64,000 nucleotides of DNA from Allantophomopsis cytisporea. Lineage: Eukaryota > Ascomycota > Leotiomycetes > Phacidiales > Phacidiaceae. The DNA lies in assembly GCA_024752435.1 (NCBI GenBank), contig CP103022.1:372001-436000 (forward strand), given 5' to 3'. Below, piece by piece: positions 11,825 to 23,619 of the stretch (position 1 is its first letter; every line of letters starts with the position of its first letter). The position numbers and the translations under genes are program-made. The notes beneath the pieces were generated by a model. The model was not told the origin of the DNA. It ran no database searches and saw only the letters and a list, made by a program, of their open reading frames with translations.

Positions 11825-12540
11825 ATTGGTGATCGGCACGGTGGAGTTGGGTGTCTGTCCCCTGCATGATATTTGGGAAGGTGGTTTTCGTGACGGTCTT
11901 GAGTCGATGAGACTCATTCGTAGTATTATAGTGGATTATATATTGTTTTCATGCCAGATCCCATATTGAACGGTAACTCTCTTCATGAAAATGGTCTGGT
12001 GTGAAGTATTCTGTGTTTGCTATCTTCACCCTTCGATATTTCCATCATTTTCATCTCTAATACATCAACCTCAATCCATAGGCATCAAATACCCCAGATC
12101 CCATCCCGCGCACGTACTCAATCAGCACTCAAACCCTATCTTCTTCCCCCCAAAAGAACAGTAAGAAACCGCAAACAAGGGTCCATCAGCCACTCGAGTC
12201 AGAATAGAGCTCGTACCATACTGCATTCAGCAAAAGTTATTTGTGGAGGCGGATAAGTACAGCGCGTTCCTGGCCATGGAGATTAAACATACCTATGGAG
12301 TACCGCCTACCTTATTTATCCATACCATTCATGTTTTTCGAGTAGGGGATCGTCTTTTCATTCATATCCTTGACTTTGGATGCAATGTCGCAGTCTACCT
12401 AAGTCGTTCAACTCTCTTCCTCCCCCCCCTCTCTCTCTTTTCATCTCGTCTTGTCTGTGATGATTGTGAATGCCCTTCTCTGTATACCGAATTGCTTTTT
12501 CCAGTTGATACCTCCGTTGTCCATTCCGTCGATCATCGCC
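11825..12540. other. Intergenic region, no gene seen
   Basis: Contains the presumed 3' UTR of the ACR3 gene and a C/T-rich promoter (12010-12440) for the gene starting at 12541. Short open frames here have no recognisable content. Confidence 0.5.
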
Positions 12541-13731
12541 ATGCGCGTGGTACCAATCATGTTGAACAAACCTTCCATCGCAATAGCAGCTCTTCTTCTC
12601 ACCGCATCATCTGCAAGCCCAGCACTTCGAAGAGCAGATAGTACATCTATGACTGATCCTGAATCTTGCAGAATATACTGACAATAACCTAGCTACAACT
12701 GACTCGGGTCTCGAGCCTTGGGTGACAGTTCCTGTATCTGGCTCTCCATCGACAGTGACGCCTCATCTCACAACTATCAGTGGTGTAGAAACTACCATCG
12801 ATGCAATTCCAACTTCCTTAACAGCCACAATCACTGCTACCGACTCAACAAGTACCGATGCATCTGCAACATCAACACCGAGCGACAGCGCCGGTGGGGC
12901 CTTTGAGATCTGCCACAACAGCGATGGTGTGAACTCGCCAATCTGCGACCTCCCAAATAACAATACCGTTTACGTTGGCGAGAAATACTACGGTGAGTCT
13001 ATCATTCTGCAACGTCATATAATCAGAAGGGGAAGCTAATTAAGCAAAAAGTAACCTGGGACACGACCTATTATTCTTCTGTAAATTCCAGCAACACCAT
13101 AACGGCCAATTACGCGAACTCGACGCTCAACGGCCAGATAGCCTGGGAGTCCGCCGAAACACTGAATGCATGGGGTTTCGTGACATGGATGCCAGAAGCA
13201 TCTATCCTTCAAGACGAGAAATCCAACAATGTGACACTATACATCACCAATCTCCTCTCGACGCCGGACAAAGCCGCCATATCGCGAAAAGGGCCTGATG
13301 TCGTTGTTACCACCAAGCCGTACGTGCCGTACGCACCGCCTGCGCCTACGAAGGCGCCGGAGGGGGAGAGTCTATATATTGCGCTGCCGGTGGTGCTCGG
13401 TACGTTGTTCTTTTGCGTTGTCGGTATTGCAGTCTGGAATCGGAAAGAGAGGAGGATTGGCTTGGGGAATGTCATGGGGAGAAATCGGGGATATGGAGTG
13501 AGGAAGAGTGGGAGAGAGAGATTGGGTTTGAAGAAGAGTGTGAGAGTTCAGGAGCAAGAGTTGAGGGTCCAGGCTTTGAGAAGGGATGGTGAGTATAGGG
13601 ACCATCCTGTGCCGTTGGCTGATGTGCCGCAACATACGAGGCCAGATTCAGAGGAAGTGGACTTAGGGAGTTTGACAAGTAGTCCTGTTGAGGAGAGGAG
13701 AGATTTCTTTGGACGGGATGGAGGTAGGTGA
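12541..13731 (+). CDS. Psg1/Exp1-like single-pass membrane glycoprotein
   Basis: Three exons, join(12541..12640, 12693..12992, 13052..13731), 359 residues. It has an N-terminal signal peptide (IAIAALLLTASSAS), then a Ser/Thr-rich luminal stretch. A globular luminal domain follows with paired cysteines (ICDLPNNNTVYVGEKYYVTW) and several N-glycosylation sequons. A proline-rich hinge comes next, then one transmembrane helix near residues 240-265 (LYIALPVVLGTLFFCVVGIAVW), and a basic cytoplasmic tail of about 95 residues. The layout and the VG-x-x-YYVTWD block resemble fungal homologues of yeast Psg1/Exp1, a secretory-pathway protein that helps the plasma-membrane H+-ATPase Pma1 mature. That assignment is by memory of the family and is moderate. 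Introns are 52 and 59 nt, and a good branch point (TACTGAC) lies before the first acceptor. Confidence 0.7.
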
Positions 13732-15286
13732 GTTGGACGCTTCAGGTATCAATTTCAGAATGAGTACTGGCAGGTTGGTTTTATGAATTCGAAGATAGGC
13801 TACCACCGAAAACTTAAACTGTCGCTGCTCTTGTCTAGTCTCGTCAATTCTCTCTCTGTATAATGATGTTTTCTGATCTCCCCATATTTGGTGTTCGACA
13901 ATGCTGCTTAGCAAACAGCATATGGTTTTGTAAATAGATGATCTTCTACCCGCAATATCTTTGATCTGGTTCGGAAGATCACATGACTCATTGTCTAGTT
14001 ATACTTCAGTTCAACCCTAAATTTCACAAAGAGTTTATATTTCAGTAAGGGCACATGCTTCTGACAACGGTAGACTTCATATGATGGTGAAGAGGCTATA
14101 ATAATGACGACAGTATAGTTGATGATGATGATGATAATGAAGCTATTCCTTTTACAAAAGATAGACTACACTATACCTAGAACAGACATAATGATTATCT
14201 TTCTGGTGTGAAAGCTTCATAGCGGAAAGAATCAGAAAGAGTCGGGGGGAGTATTTATATCGGACCGGGACCCGCCTTGAGCCAAGATAGGTCTCTTTGG
14301 CTAGCTTTCGAGGTTATGCAGTTTTCAAGTGTACCTTTCTCAAGACGAACAGCTAAAACCAGTCTTACAGTGTATAACCTAGATATAGCTTTCATTATAT
14401 TGAGTAGCATATTATACCCAACTTAGCCCGTAAACAGTCGTGCGTTTCTCCTACATCTACCGCTATGCTTGTGTTTATTGATGATTAGGTAGTCACTAAT
14501 CATCAAGTGCACTACACGATCACCTTCTCTTAATCCGAAACTTCTTCCAAGTATAATCTTGAAATAGGCTATATAGGGACGAAATGGTTCATCCTGACTT
14601 CAGAGATATTTGAATATTTTAATAGATTCGTCCTAGACCCCAATGGTGCTTGTCGACTACGAAAACAACGGAATCACGTTTACTCCAGAGGTGTATTGCC
14701 AAATCACAAAGTACACTTGACTACGATCCAATTGTAGACCACGGGAAGTAGAATCTCGATGTTCTTTTATATATGGACTCGCACCGTGGACGACCAAAGG
14801 AATGTTAATCAAGAGGATTCGAGTTCACTTGACCCTTTGGTACTTTTCCTCTACCTATATAAGGGACGGTCTCCTCTTATCATACAAGTTTTTGATGTCT
14901 AAATACAAAGATGAGTTCTTTCGAGATTCATGCCTATCAACATTGAAGCCATTGTTGTCATCGCTCGCTATTGTCATCATTATCGTCATCATTGCTGTTT
15001 TCCAATTCGCCGTCATTTACATGTTCAGTCATTTTGAATGGTGACAAAGTGACCAGAAAAGCAGTCTTTCCGTACAAAATAAACAAGTAGAGTCATTGTT
15101 TTGCCGATACATATGTAAGCTTGGAGTTTAGAGGTTGAATTTAGAGATGTTTATATAGACTACTTTCGATTATAGGAGATATTTGTAGTTTACAATATAT
15201 CCTGACGTGTAAATATATTATTGCATCACGTGTTTGTTTATCCTTAAGATATACGTAATCTCAAATAACCCGAATGCAGGTACCTT
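13732..15286. other. AT-rich intergenic region, no gene supported
   Basis: About 1.5 kb of AT-rich DNA. An open frame at 14802-15044 could encode 80 residues with a C-terminal Ile/Val-rich hydrophobic stretch (LAIVIIIVIIAVFQFAVIY). It has no recognisable relatives in memory and no supporting splice structure, so I do not call it. Confidence 0.45.
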
Positions 15287-15452
15287 CTCCGATAGCTTCA
15301 ATAGCTCAGTTGGCAGGAACCTTTGGAGACCATCGGCACCTTTACGAGGGGTTGCGTATACGCCATGTGGAAGCATCGGGATGGCCTCTTTTTCTGCCAC
15401 CAAAAGCTCCCTGGTTCGATTCTAGCAAGTGCATGTTTTTGGGGGGTTTTTT
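15287..15452 (+). ncRNA. tRNA-like Pol III element (possible SINE or tRNA relic)
   Basis: A near-perfect A box (TAGCTCAGTTGG, 15302-15313) and a near-perfect B box (GGTTCGATTCT, 15413-15423) sit on the same strand, followed by T runs at 15436-15440 and 15447-15452 that could terminate Pol III. The A-to-B spacing is about 111 bases against about 44 in an intronless tRNA. The D stem and acceptor stem do not pair, so it is not a functional tRNA by eye. ATAGCT occurs twice, 9 bases apart, just at the head, as if the tRNA head had a small duplication. It could be a tRNA-derived SINE, a decayed intron-containing tRNA, or chance. Confidence 0.4.
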
Positions 15453-15768
15453 CCCCTCTTCTTTTTTTTCTTCTTTTTCTTCCAGCTGTGGTTAAAGGCT
15501 CTTATGCTACCTACCAGAGTATCTATACTTTGATGGGAGAATGTAACAAATGGTAAGCTCGATTTTAACATATGTGGTCAATATATTGACCTCACTTGAG
15601 TACGAGTATGTGAAAGTGTCTTATTCTCACTTTCACTGATTACCGGATTAGGCTTGTAACGCACAACGTAGTATATAGATAGCTGCAGAGTAGAATTCTC
15701 CTCCCTTTCTCCTTCAATCAATCCCGCACCCAATATCGTGACATTTGATACATGTCTGATTAGATGCG

Positions 15769-16380
15769 CTATTGAATTCCGAAGTATGGCTGATTTACGG
15801 ATGCTTCCAAGTCCCTCACACTTTCGTCAACCTCAATATTTAACATTATATGATCCCCAGTAACTTTCAGCCTCTGCTTCTCGGCCAAATCTTGCAAGTC
15901 ATCTATGAACTCTTGAGCATATACAGTCCTTTTCCAAGCCTTCCGGATAACAGATGCGCCTAGTAATCCTCGGATATCTGCGAATTGAGGATTTACAATG
16001 AAGTTAGATGAGTATCTTGCTCCCTGATAATGTAGTATAAGACCAATCCAAATGCAAAGAAGTTCCAACTTGGTGGCTCTGCGTACTAGGTTCTTCATCT
16101 ATTTTATGGGAAGTCTGTTCCACAACCATGCGAGTTCCTGAGAGTCAGTGCGCTTCCACCCGCTGAAGAATATGGGGCTTCCATAATTTTGGCCGAAGTC
16201 ACAGTGGAGTAACTCAATCTTCTGATGTTCATACATACTGTGGACCTTCTATACTAAAGTGTTCTTGATATGTCACTGCAGTGTCTTGATATGGCAATTT
16301 CCTTTCTTCCGGAGATAACGATAGCCTTCGGCCATATGCAGAATCCACCTTAGTATTCTACGTTTTGTTCGAAACGTTCA
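15769..16380 (-). pseudogene. Protein kinase relic (catalytic loop to C-lobe)
   Basis: Reading the minus strand from about 16356 downward in one frame gives a degraded protein-kinase catalytic domain. There is a helix-E-like segment (ILHMAEGYRYLRKKGNC), a catalytic-loop remnant where HGDLQ/HRD should be (CHIKTLQ), and an intact DFG block (IELLHCDFGQNYG). After a stop, an open stretch of 109 codons (16098 to 15769) resembles the C-lobe, with TKLELLCIWIGLILHY matching the helix-F SELFxLGSxLYE pattern and LLGASVIRKAWKRTVYAQEF matching the final IRKCW-type motif. Stops interrupt the frame near 16278, 16245 and 16100. The N-lobe (glycine loop, VAIK lysine) is not found upstream. Some stops could hide in introns, but the lost catalytic Asp and missing N-lobe favour a pseudogene. 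Confidence 0.6.
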
Positions 16381-16565
16381 AGCCTTAGAACCTCCATACA
16401 TTGCGAATAGAGGCATGCATCCAGGATAGAGAAGAGAGAGAGAAAAAGAAAAGGGAAGAACAAAAGTAATTTTCCTGCGGCAATATGGAATGGGTTTACG
16501 ATCCCGTGATAACTTAAAACAAGACAACCAGTTTGTTGAGTTTATCCTCCAAATCACCATACACT

Positions 16566-18272
16566 ATGTATTCTCTTCTCATTACTGCGAGCTTCATCAT
16601 CGGCGCCTTTGCTATACCAACCACTCACCAACATGCTCCTTCTCCATCTGTGACCGTACTGAACTCAACTTTCATTGGTAACCTCTCAAATTTCGTCGAA
16701 TATTTTTACGGTGTTCCTTATGCTCAACCCCCAGTTGAATCTCTACGCTTGAGACGAGCACAGCCTGTTACCGCATATACATCTGCAACGATCCAGACCA
16801 CCGCCACTCCAACTGCTTGCACTCAGCTTGCTCACTCCAACACTTCTTCCTATGCAATGGTCATGCAGGGAGAAGACTGCCTTACCGTCAACGTCCAGCG
16901 TCCGTCAAACTTGAACTCAACCGCTCAACTTCCTGTCCTCTTCTACGTAAGTACACTTACAACTTAAACTCAGTGCAATCCAATTGCTAACCTGCTGCAG
17001 ATCTTTGGTGGTGGTATGTTCAAACAGAGTGTCAGATCTCGCTTCAAGAGCAAGCTAATGAGATGAAACAGGTTTCGAGGTAGGCTCTACACAGCACTAT
17101 GATGGCACCGGCCTCGTAGAAACGTCCATGATGGCTGGAAGTCCCATAGTTTACGTCGCTGTGAATTACAGAGTCGGTGCATTTAGATTCCTCGGTGGCA
17201 GCGAGGTTCAGGCAGACGGCATCTCTAACTTGGGTCTTCACGATCAACGTCTTGGGCTACAGTGGGTGCAAGAGAACATTGCCGCTTTCGGTGGTGACCC
17301 AACTAAAATCACTATCATGGGTGAATCAGCTGGCGCGCTATCCGTTTCTAGTCATACCATTATCGAGGGAGGAAACAATAACTATAGCGGTAAACCGCTC
17401 TTTCGAGCAGCCATCATGAACTCGGGGACCATCCTTCCAACGGATGAAATCAACAGCACCCAAGCTCAAGCTATCTACGATCACATTGTTACCGAGGCTG
17501 GTTGCAAGTCTTCAACCAACAGCACATTGGAATGCCTAAGAAGTTTGGATTATGATGTTATACGTTGGGCTGTTAACACTGTTCCCAATTACTTCTCATA
17601 CTCTAGTCTTGCCCTACCGTTTGTTCCACGCCCCGATCAATTTCCAGCTTCAACCCTATTTCTCCTAAGTTGGCAATCCAGGCCGGTAATTACACTCGAG
17701 TACTAGTCATAGCTGGAGATGAACAAGATGAGGGAACTCTTTTTTCAGACTTCCAAACCAACGTATCCACTACGGCGGAACTGGTTGATTACCTGATGAA
17801 GGTCTATCCGCGCGCGAGCATTTCCGTTCTCCAAGGTATAGTCGACGGCTATCCCGAAGACACGACAGCAGGCTCACCATTCGGAACGGGGACCTCGAAC
17901 GAACTATACCCGCAATTCAAGCGGATCGCCGCCATTCTAGGAGACAATGCATTCACCCTGCAACGCAGAAACTACTTGAATACAGTCGCGACCACGGCCC
18001 CCTCCTGGAGCTTCCTGGACTCGCACCGCTTCGGCGAAGAACTTGGCACTTATCATAGCAGTGACGTCGAAATCATCTTTAATACTAGTCCAATCGTCGT
18101 CGGCTCCTTACCCATTGCCGCTGCTACATTCCGCTCGTATTGTGTCTCCTTCGTCAAATATTTGGATCCGAACGCTATCAGTATCGCTTCCCCACTCGTC
18201 TATTGGCCTCGCTATCCTACCTGGGATCCTATCTTGTTGAATATCCGAGATACTGGAAATACCCTGGTTTAA
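16566..18272 (+). pseudogene. Secreted type-B carboxylesterase/lipase, frameshifted
   Basis: Exons 16566..16946, 17001..17013 (a 13-nt micro-exon encoding IFGG) and 17072 onward rebuild an alpha/beta-hydrolase of the carboxylesterase type-B family. Seen are a signal peptide (LLITASFIIGAFA), FYGVPYAQPP, EDCLTVNVQRP, the oxyanion GGGF across intron 2, and the nucleophile elbow GESAGA with Ser217. The frame then fails: after VPRPD (about 17638) reading continues for some 22 codons to a stop at 17706. The family C-terminal half lies in the frame one base back, with LAIQAGNYTRVLVIAGDEQDEGTLF (quoted in parts: VIAGDEQDEGTLF) and the catalytic His region ELGTYHSS, to the stop at 18272. A net one-base loss near 17635-17640 explains this, as no plausible intron bridges it. 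It is either a recent pseudogene or an assembly error. Coordinates span both halves. Confidence 0.8.
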
Positions 18273-20017
18273 GACGACTTCCGTTTATCGAGCTCCGAGT
18301 ATCTCTATGAACATGCTTCGCTTCTTCGAACTTAGAAGCCTTTTATTCGCCTCTTTACAAGTCATATCACCGATTGCGGGAAGGTAGATATTTGGAAATG
18401 AGAGCTCGGTTGCCCTTTATATGAGAAGGGAGGACAAACAAGTATAAAGGTCGTTGGTCGACTGCCTGTTGTATAGAGGATATTGAGAAAAGCCGGATGT
18501 CTGACGCACATTTAACCTATACTGTACTTTAGCCTTTGAACCGGAAAGCTGTAATCATTTTATATTGCGAGCATTGTTCCATTTATTGCGTATATCCTTG
18601 GTAGTTTAATCTTCATACATCCTCAAATAAAACTCCAGTGTTCATAGATTGTAAGTTTAACTCTATCTTATCTGCTATTAACCAATCAACCACTGCAATG
18701 AATTCTCATAAAGATACTCTCAAATGTGAGATGTTTAACAGCTTTCCATAACACTCTATGTTGATCCCTCGTCTTCAGTCATGCATAATCACGTGTTGCA
18801 AATATTCTATGAAGTATTGTAGTACAGGCGGCACAGCTATATCTCCGGTGGAATTTTGAACTAAGTGAAACAAGTGAAATAGAAGACCGGCCGACCTACT
18901 CAATCACTTACCCTAGCTCTTTCTCCATCGCTTCAAAAATCTGCGATCATCATCCATTTAAGCAGCAGTCCAGACAAATCCTTCATACTCAATCTGCCCA
19001 TGTTCGCGTGGCCTCCCCACGTCCTTTCATTGGTCGGACCAACGACACTTCAAATCAGCCATCAATCCATCTCAACGACACAAACAGCACGCATCAACAC
19101 ATGTGCATGTCAAGCATATCAACGCACCAATCATGCTCACTCCCCTTGCAAATAAGCATCATGCCGGCCATTCTTGAACAGTGCTATCTGCGGAGGTAAG
19201 AGGGGGGATGTACTTTGGACGGATGACTTGCTATAGAGGGATTTGCAGGAACATACACGACTCGCTCATTGTCGGGTTGGATCGACCATTGTATACTAAA
19301 TACGTCCACCGATGCATTGATGGATTGATGGGTCGTTTTGTATGAGATTGAAGGGAAAGGAATGATACAAAAGGCCACTTCAACGTATCCACCCCACTTT
19401 CGGTACATCATATATTGTCCGTCGCCTATCATCTACTTCAATGGAGAGAATACCGAAAGATGAGGAGGAGCTCTGAGTGGAGTGACCAGAAGCATTGTCA
19501 AGCTCAATGCCCCCATATCAGGATTGGGTATGGATGTGCACACGGATTCGGGTACGGGCATACTGTAGCTGGCTGTGAAGGGAGCCTTTGATGGATGTGC
19601 ACGGTGTGAACTCCATACAGCATGGGATAATTGTGTTCTAACATCCTCGGAAGAATCCTTGGGCATATCTGAGCCAAGGCGTGTGCATTGGCCTGCCTGC
19701 GGTCATTGTGAGCATGTGGTCATTTCGATAGGCTGCGATTCTATCCATCACAACAACCTTTCATTATCAGAAACGCTAAGATGGTGAGGTATCCTACAAT
19801 AGCTTGACCCTTCGACATGTGCCATTGTGGGGGACCTTGGAGCTAATTGAGGGGCAGAATGGTCCCTGCATACCATGATATTATGAAATACTACCACTTC
19901 CTCAAATTCCTCTCTCTTTCCCTTTCCTTTCTTTCTCTCAACGATTCAACTCATTATATTTCATCTTACTGAAGATATACAATCATCTGGGTGATACTCA
20001 AGCAATGAGAGAGTATC
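18273..20017. other. Intergenic region, no gene seen
   Basis: About 1.7 kb. Open frames around 19008-19787 are short, mutually overlapping on opposite strands and without recognisable motifs. The last 130 bases are T/C-rich (CTTTCCCTTTCC) before the BTA1 start. Confidence 0.5.
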
Positions 20018-22624
20018 ATGGCTTCTCTTATCCCTAGTATCCTTCCGCGGGATCCATATGCCCAGATCATCATTGTAGGAGCAGGAATTGCCCTGCTAGT
20101 CACCTTGACCTTCCTCCTCACCAACAAACCAGGAACCAAAGATGACGCACAACCAAGCACTCTCATATCCTATCTGCGATTTTTCTACGGCTGTTTCTTG
20201 AAACCCCACTCTGGTGATTCAGGAAATGGTCAGCAAGATGCTCTCGAGAGCTTTTACAAAGCCCAAGCCGGCGTCTATGATGCCACGAGGAAGAGATTAC
20301 TGTGTGGGCGAGAGGAGATGCTGGGTCTTGTGGCTGCCCAACTCCTTTACAAGGCCGAGCGGAATGGTGATAGTTCTGCAAAGCGTATTTGGGTAGACGT
20401 AGGTCAACCGAGATTATTCGATTTCACTTGCTGATTTGTGGTAGATTGGAGGCGGCACGGGATGGAATATTGAGGCTATGCTGCGCTACGTCTCTGTTCC
20501 GGACTTCTTCTCCAGTGTCTATCTTGTCGACTTCTCACCTTCGCTCTGTGAGGTTGCCAAGAAACGCTTTGAGCGCCTTGGCTGGAAAAATGTCAAGGTT
20601 GTTTGTCAAGATGCCCGCACCTTCAGATTGGAAGATCATGAGGGCAAAAAATCGGATGGTATTTCTGATGTTGGATTCACTCGGTCTGCCTCATATTTTG
20701 ATCGAGATGAGAACAGTGTTGGTGGAGCTGATCTTCTTACTATGTCGTATAGTTTATCTATGATTGTAAGTTTTATCAACCCTTACTGGGTACTCAATAC
20801 TAATAATTCCAGCCTGATTTCTACTCCGTCATTGATTCTATGACAACTCTACTTGCCCCAACTGGTATCATTGGTGTTGTGGATTTCTATGTCCAATCTA
20901 TCGTCGATCTTTCTTGCAGAAACTACACTGGTGGTGTCATAAACCGTCACGTGAATTGGTTTGGACGTCTTTTCTGGCGTGCTTGGTTCGATGTCGACCG
21001 TGTTGGACTTGAAGCCGGTCGAAGAGACTACCTCGAATACCGTTTCGGAACAGTCCTTTCTGCAGATGAACGCAACTACCTTCTTGGAGCAATTCCATAT
21101 TACATGTGGGTAGGATGTCCAAAGAAGCCCTCGTCAACAACATCGCCAAATGCACAAGAAATTGTGGAAAGATTGGATGCAACCGTTACGGAGTCTCCAT
21201 ACTTGTCACCAGTTAACCACACTCAAACAATTTCAAAGCGCGTAAATGAAACTGTCCCCGAACTCCGCAGCAAAGCCTTCGATGCCGCCATCGTCAACCT
21301 CTCTGCCAATCTCCCTCTCCCTTCCTTCTTCTATCAAAACCACCACTGGCGCATATACTACGATGACCAACTCAAGAAGCATACTCAGTTCAACAATGAA
21401 TACATCTACGCCTTCACCTGGGAAGATTCGCGTGTCGACCAACGTATTCTAAACCTTACTTCCGACGATGTAGTGCTTGCCATCACCTCAGCAGGCGATA
21501 ACATCCTATCCTACGCCCTGTCTTCCCCCGCACGCATTCATGCCGTCGACCTCAACCCCTCCCAGAACCATCTTCTCGAGCTCAAAGTGGCAGCCTACAC
21601 CGCGCTACCCTATGCTGACTTCTGGTCCCTATTCGGAGAAGGTCGCCACGCCGACTTCCGCAACTTACTAGTGAGCAAGCTCTCCCCGCACCTATCAAGC
21701 CGGGCGTTCCAATACTGGCTCGACCACACCTCCGTCTTCACCTCCAAGCATGGTCTCTACGAAACCGGCGGCTCACGCCACTCAATCCGCATCCTACGCG
21801 TGCTCTTCACAATCCTCGGTCTCCGCAATCAAGTGCGCGCCCTCCTCTCTGCAAAAACCCTCAACGACCAACGCACCATCTGGGAAACCTCCCTCCGGCC
21901 CATCCTCCTCTCCAAGCTGCTCAACAGAGTCCTCGTGCGCCATGAGGCCTTCCTCTGGGCCGCCCTCGGCGTCCCCCACAACCAAGTCGCCATGCTCGCC
22001 GCCGACCATCTGGCCACGCATCCAGGCTCCTCCCGCGGCGACGCTATCTGGACATACATGCTTGACACGCTCGACCCGCTTCTGTCCCACACGCTCGTCG
22101 GCGCTGATAATCCGTACTACGCCATCTGCCTCGCTGGCCAGTATACGCCACAGTGTCACCCCGCGTATCTGGCGCGGCAGGCGCACGCGAAGTTATCGCG
22201 TGATGGTGCGCTTGATAATCTGAGGATTCATACGGATGAGTTGGCGGAGGTGTTTAGGAGGTTGAAGGCGGGGACGCTTAGTGTGGCTGTGGTTATGGAT
22301 AGTATGGATTGGTTTGATCCGCTGGGCGAGGAGGCTCGTATGCAGATTGCGCAGCTTAATCGGGCGTTGAAGGTTGGTGGGCGGGTTTTGTTGCGGAGTG
22401 CTGGGTTAGTGCCTTGGTATGTCAAGGAGTTTGAGGAGGGGGGGTTCAGTGCTAAGAGGGTTGGGGTTAGGGAGGTGCGGAGTAGGTGTATTGATCGTGT
22501 CAATATGTATGCTTCTTGTTGGGTTTTGACCAAGGTTAGCGACGTTGGTGAGGTAAGAGAGGGGGAAATGAATGAGAAGTTGCTTAGGGGTGGGAGTATT
22601 GATTTGGATGAGATTGTTTTGTAG
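20018..22624 (+). CDS. BTA1: Betaine lipid (DGTS) synthase, BtaB/BtaA fusion
   Basis: Three exons, join(20018..20398, 20445..20765, 20813..22624), 837 residues. An N-terminal transmembrane anchor (IIIVGAGIALLVTLTFLLT) precedes a SAM-dependent methyltransferase domain with the motif-I GGGTGWN at residues 129-135, an acidic VDFSPSL motif II and DLLTMSYSLSMIPDFYSV. The second half, from about residue 410, is a BtaA/DUF3419-type 3-amino-3-carboxypropyl transferase with NEYIYAFTWEDSRVDQ and ITSAGDNILSYALS. Fungal BTA1 builds the phosphorus-free membrane lipid DGTS from diacylglycerol in the ER: one domain transfers the homoserine moiety from SAM and the other trimethylates the amine. In Neurospora the gene is induced by phosphate starvation; I did not identify a specific regulatory site here. 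Introns are 46 and 47 nt. All exon phases are zero. Confidence 0.92.
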
Positions 22625-22956
22625 GTGAGATTGGATGATTGGATGAGGACGTAGATACAGAATTGAGATAATCTGCGATGTCATAGTTGAAAATTTTACT
22701 TCTTTTTTTTATGGATCCTTGAAATATTGGTGCGTCTTACCGATATCATTGGCAATTGTTAAATATTACGCTCTCATACCTGATTGACTTGATTGTTCCA
22801 TTCTCGCATCACTTGACTTTTTACCTATGAAAGCAGTGGTCAACTTCTTTCAGAAGCCTTAGGGATTTGTGGATAACAACTATCCCATCTATGTTGAATT
22901 GAGCAATTCTTATAGAGAGACCTCGTCAGTATGCTAAAGCGTCCGGAAATCTCGTT

Positions 22957-23619
22957 TCAAAGCCGACGTCCTGCTCTCGATCGCTTGACACTATCTCTTA
23001 AGCATTCATAGGCCGTCTGACCCTTCCAATTCTTAGCATCAACATTGACTCCAAGCTCCAGCCTAATTAACTTCTCGATTCCCTTCTCATGAGCGGGCCA
23101 CTCCCCACGCTGAGATATGGAAGTTACCAAGTCATTCGTTATCCTCCCGTTGTAAAGGACGACCATGAAGTGTAGATGGCCTAGCAGCTCATTTCTAATA
23201 CTTAACTTGATCTTGTCTTCGGTGTTCTTCAACCATTGATTCCAGCTCTGAGTTGCCTAGAAAATGGGATACTTTCCTTAGGTTTTAGATTATCTATCTC
23301 ATGATTGTACTTTTACATTTGATCCTGTCATGGTCCAGCCGCTTGAACTTGTGAGGAACGGAATTTGATTATAGTATTTGAAGCATAATTTTATGGTCCC
23401 TGCTTGAAACGGATATGTGTATAGCAACCCATAGTCCAAGATCAGTGCTAGTAACCTGTAGAACTTATTCTCATCAAACTGTTTTGACGAAAGTGGTCGA
23501 ATAATCTGTATACTATGTTATCACATATACACTCCTTTTCTATACCTAATTATAATGCCTAGCCATTGGAGCTTCGAGACCTGAAACACCTCAAACCGCT
23601 TGACTTCGTCCGCTGCTAG
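22957..23619 (-). pseudogene. 5'-truncated ankyrin-type gene remnant
   Basis: Three exon-like blocks join cleanly on the minus strand: about 23619..23581, 23505..23317 and 23256..22957. The last two are exactly 63 and 100 codons, with phase-zero junctions, GTAAAAG/TTTTCTAG and GTCTCG/TATACAG splice signals. They encode a charged segment (DEVKRFEVFQ), a conserved-looking hydrophobic block (NKFYRLLALILDYGLLYTYP) and an ankyrin-like end (LIRLELGVNVDAKNWKGQTA). No start codon or upstream exon is visible; a stop lies directly before the first block, and that block overlaps the end of the neighbouring hemerythrin gene. I read this as the 3' end of an ankyrin-repeat gene whose 5' part was lost. A complete small gene with an unseen first exon remains possible. 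Confidence 0.42.

Noticed and set aside
14802..15044. 80-residue frame with a C-terminal membrane-like segment
   Set aside because: Lies in AT-rich DNA with no recognisable family and the hydrophobic run comes from ATT/GTC repeats; could be reconsidered with transcript data.
17600..17710. An intron to explain the carboxylesterase frame change
   Set aside because: The only GT...AG pair in place (GTTTGT to TTCCAG) would be about 29 nt, too short for a spliceosomal intron.
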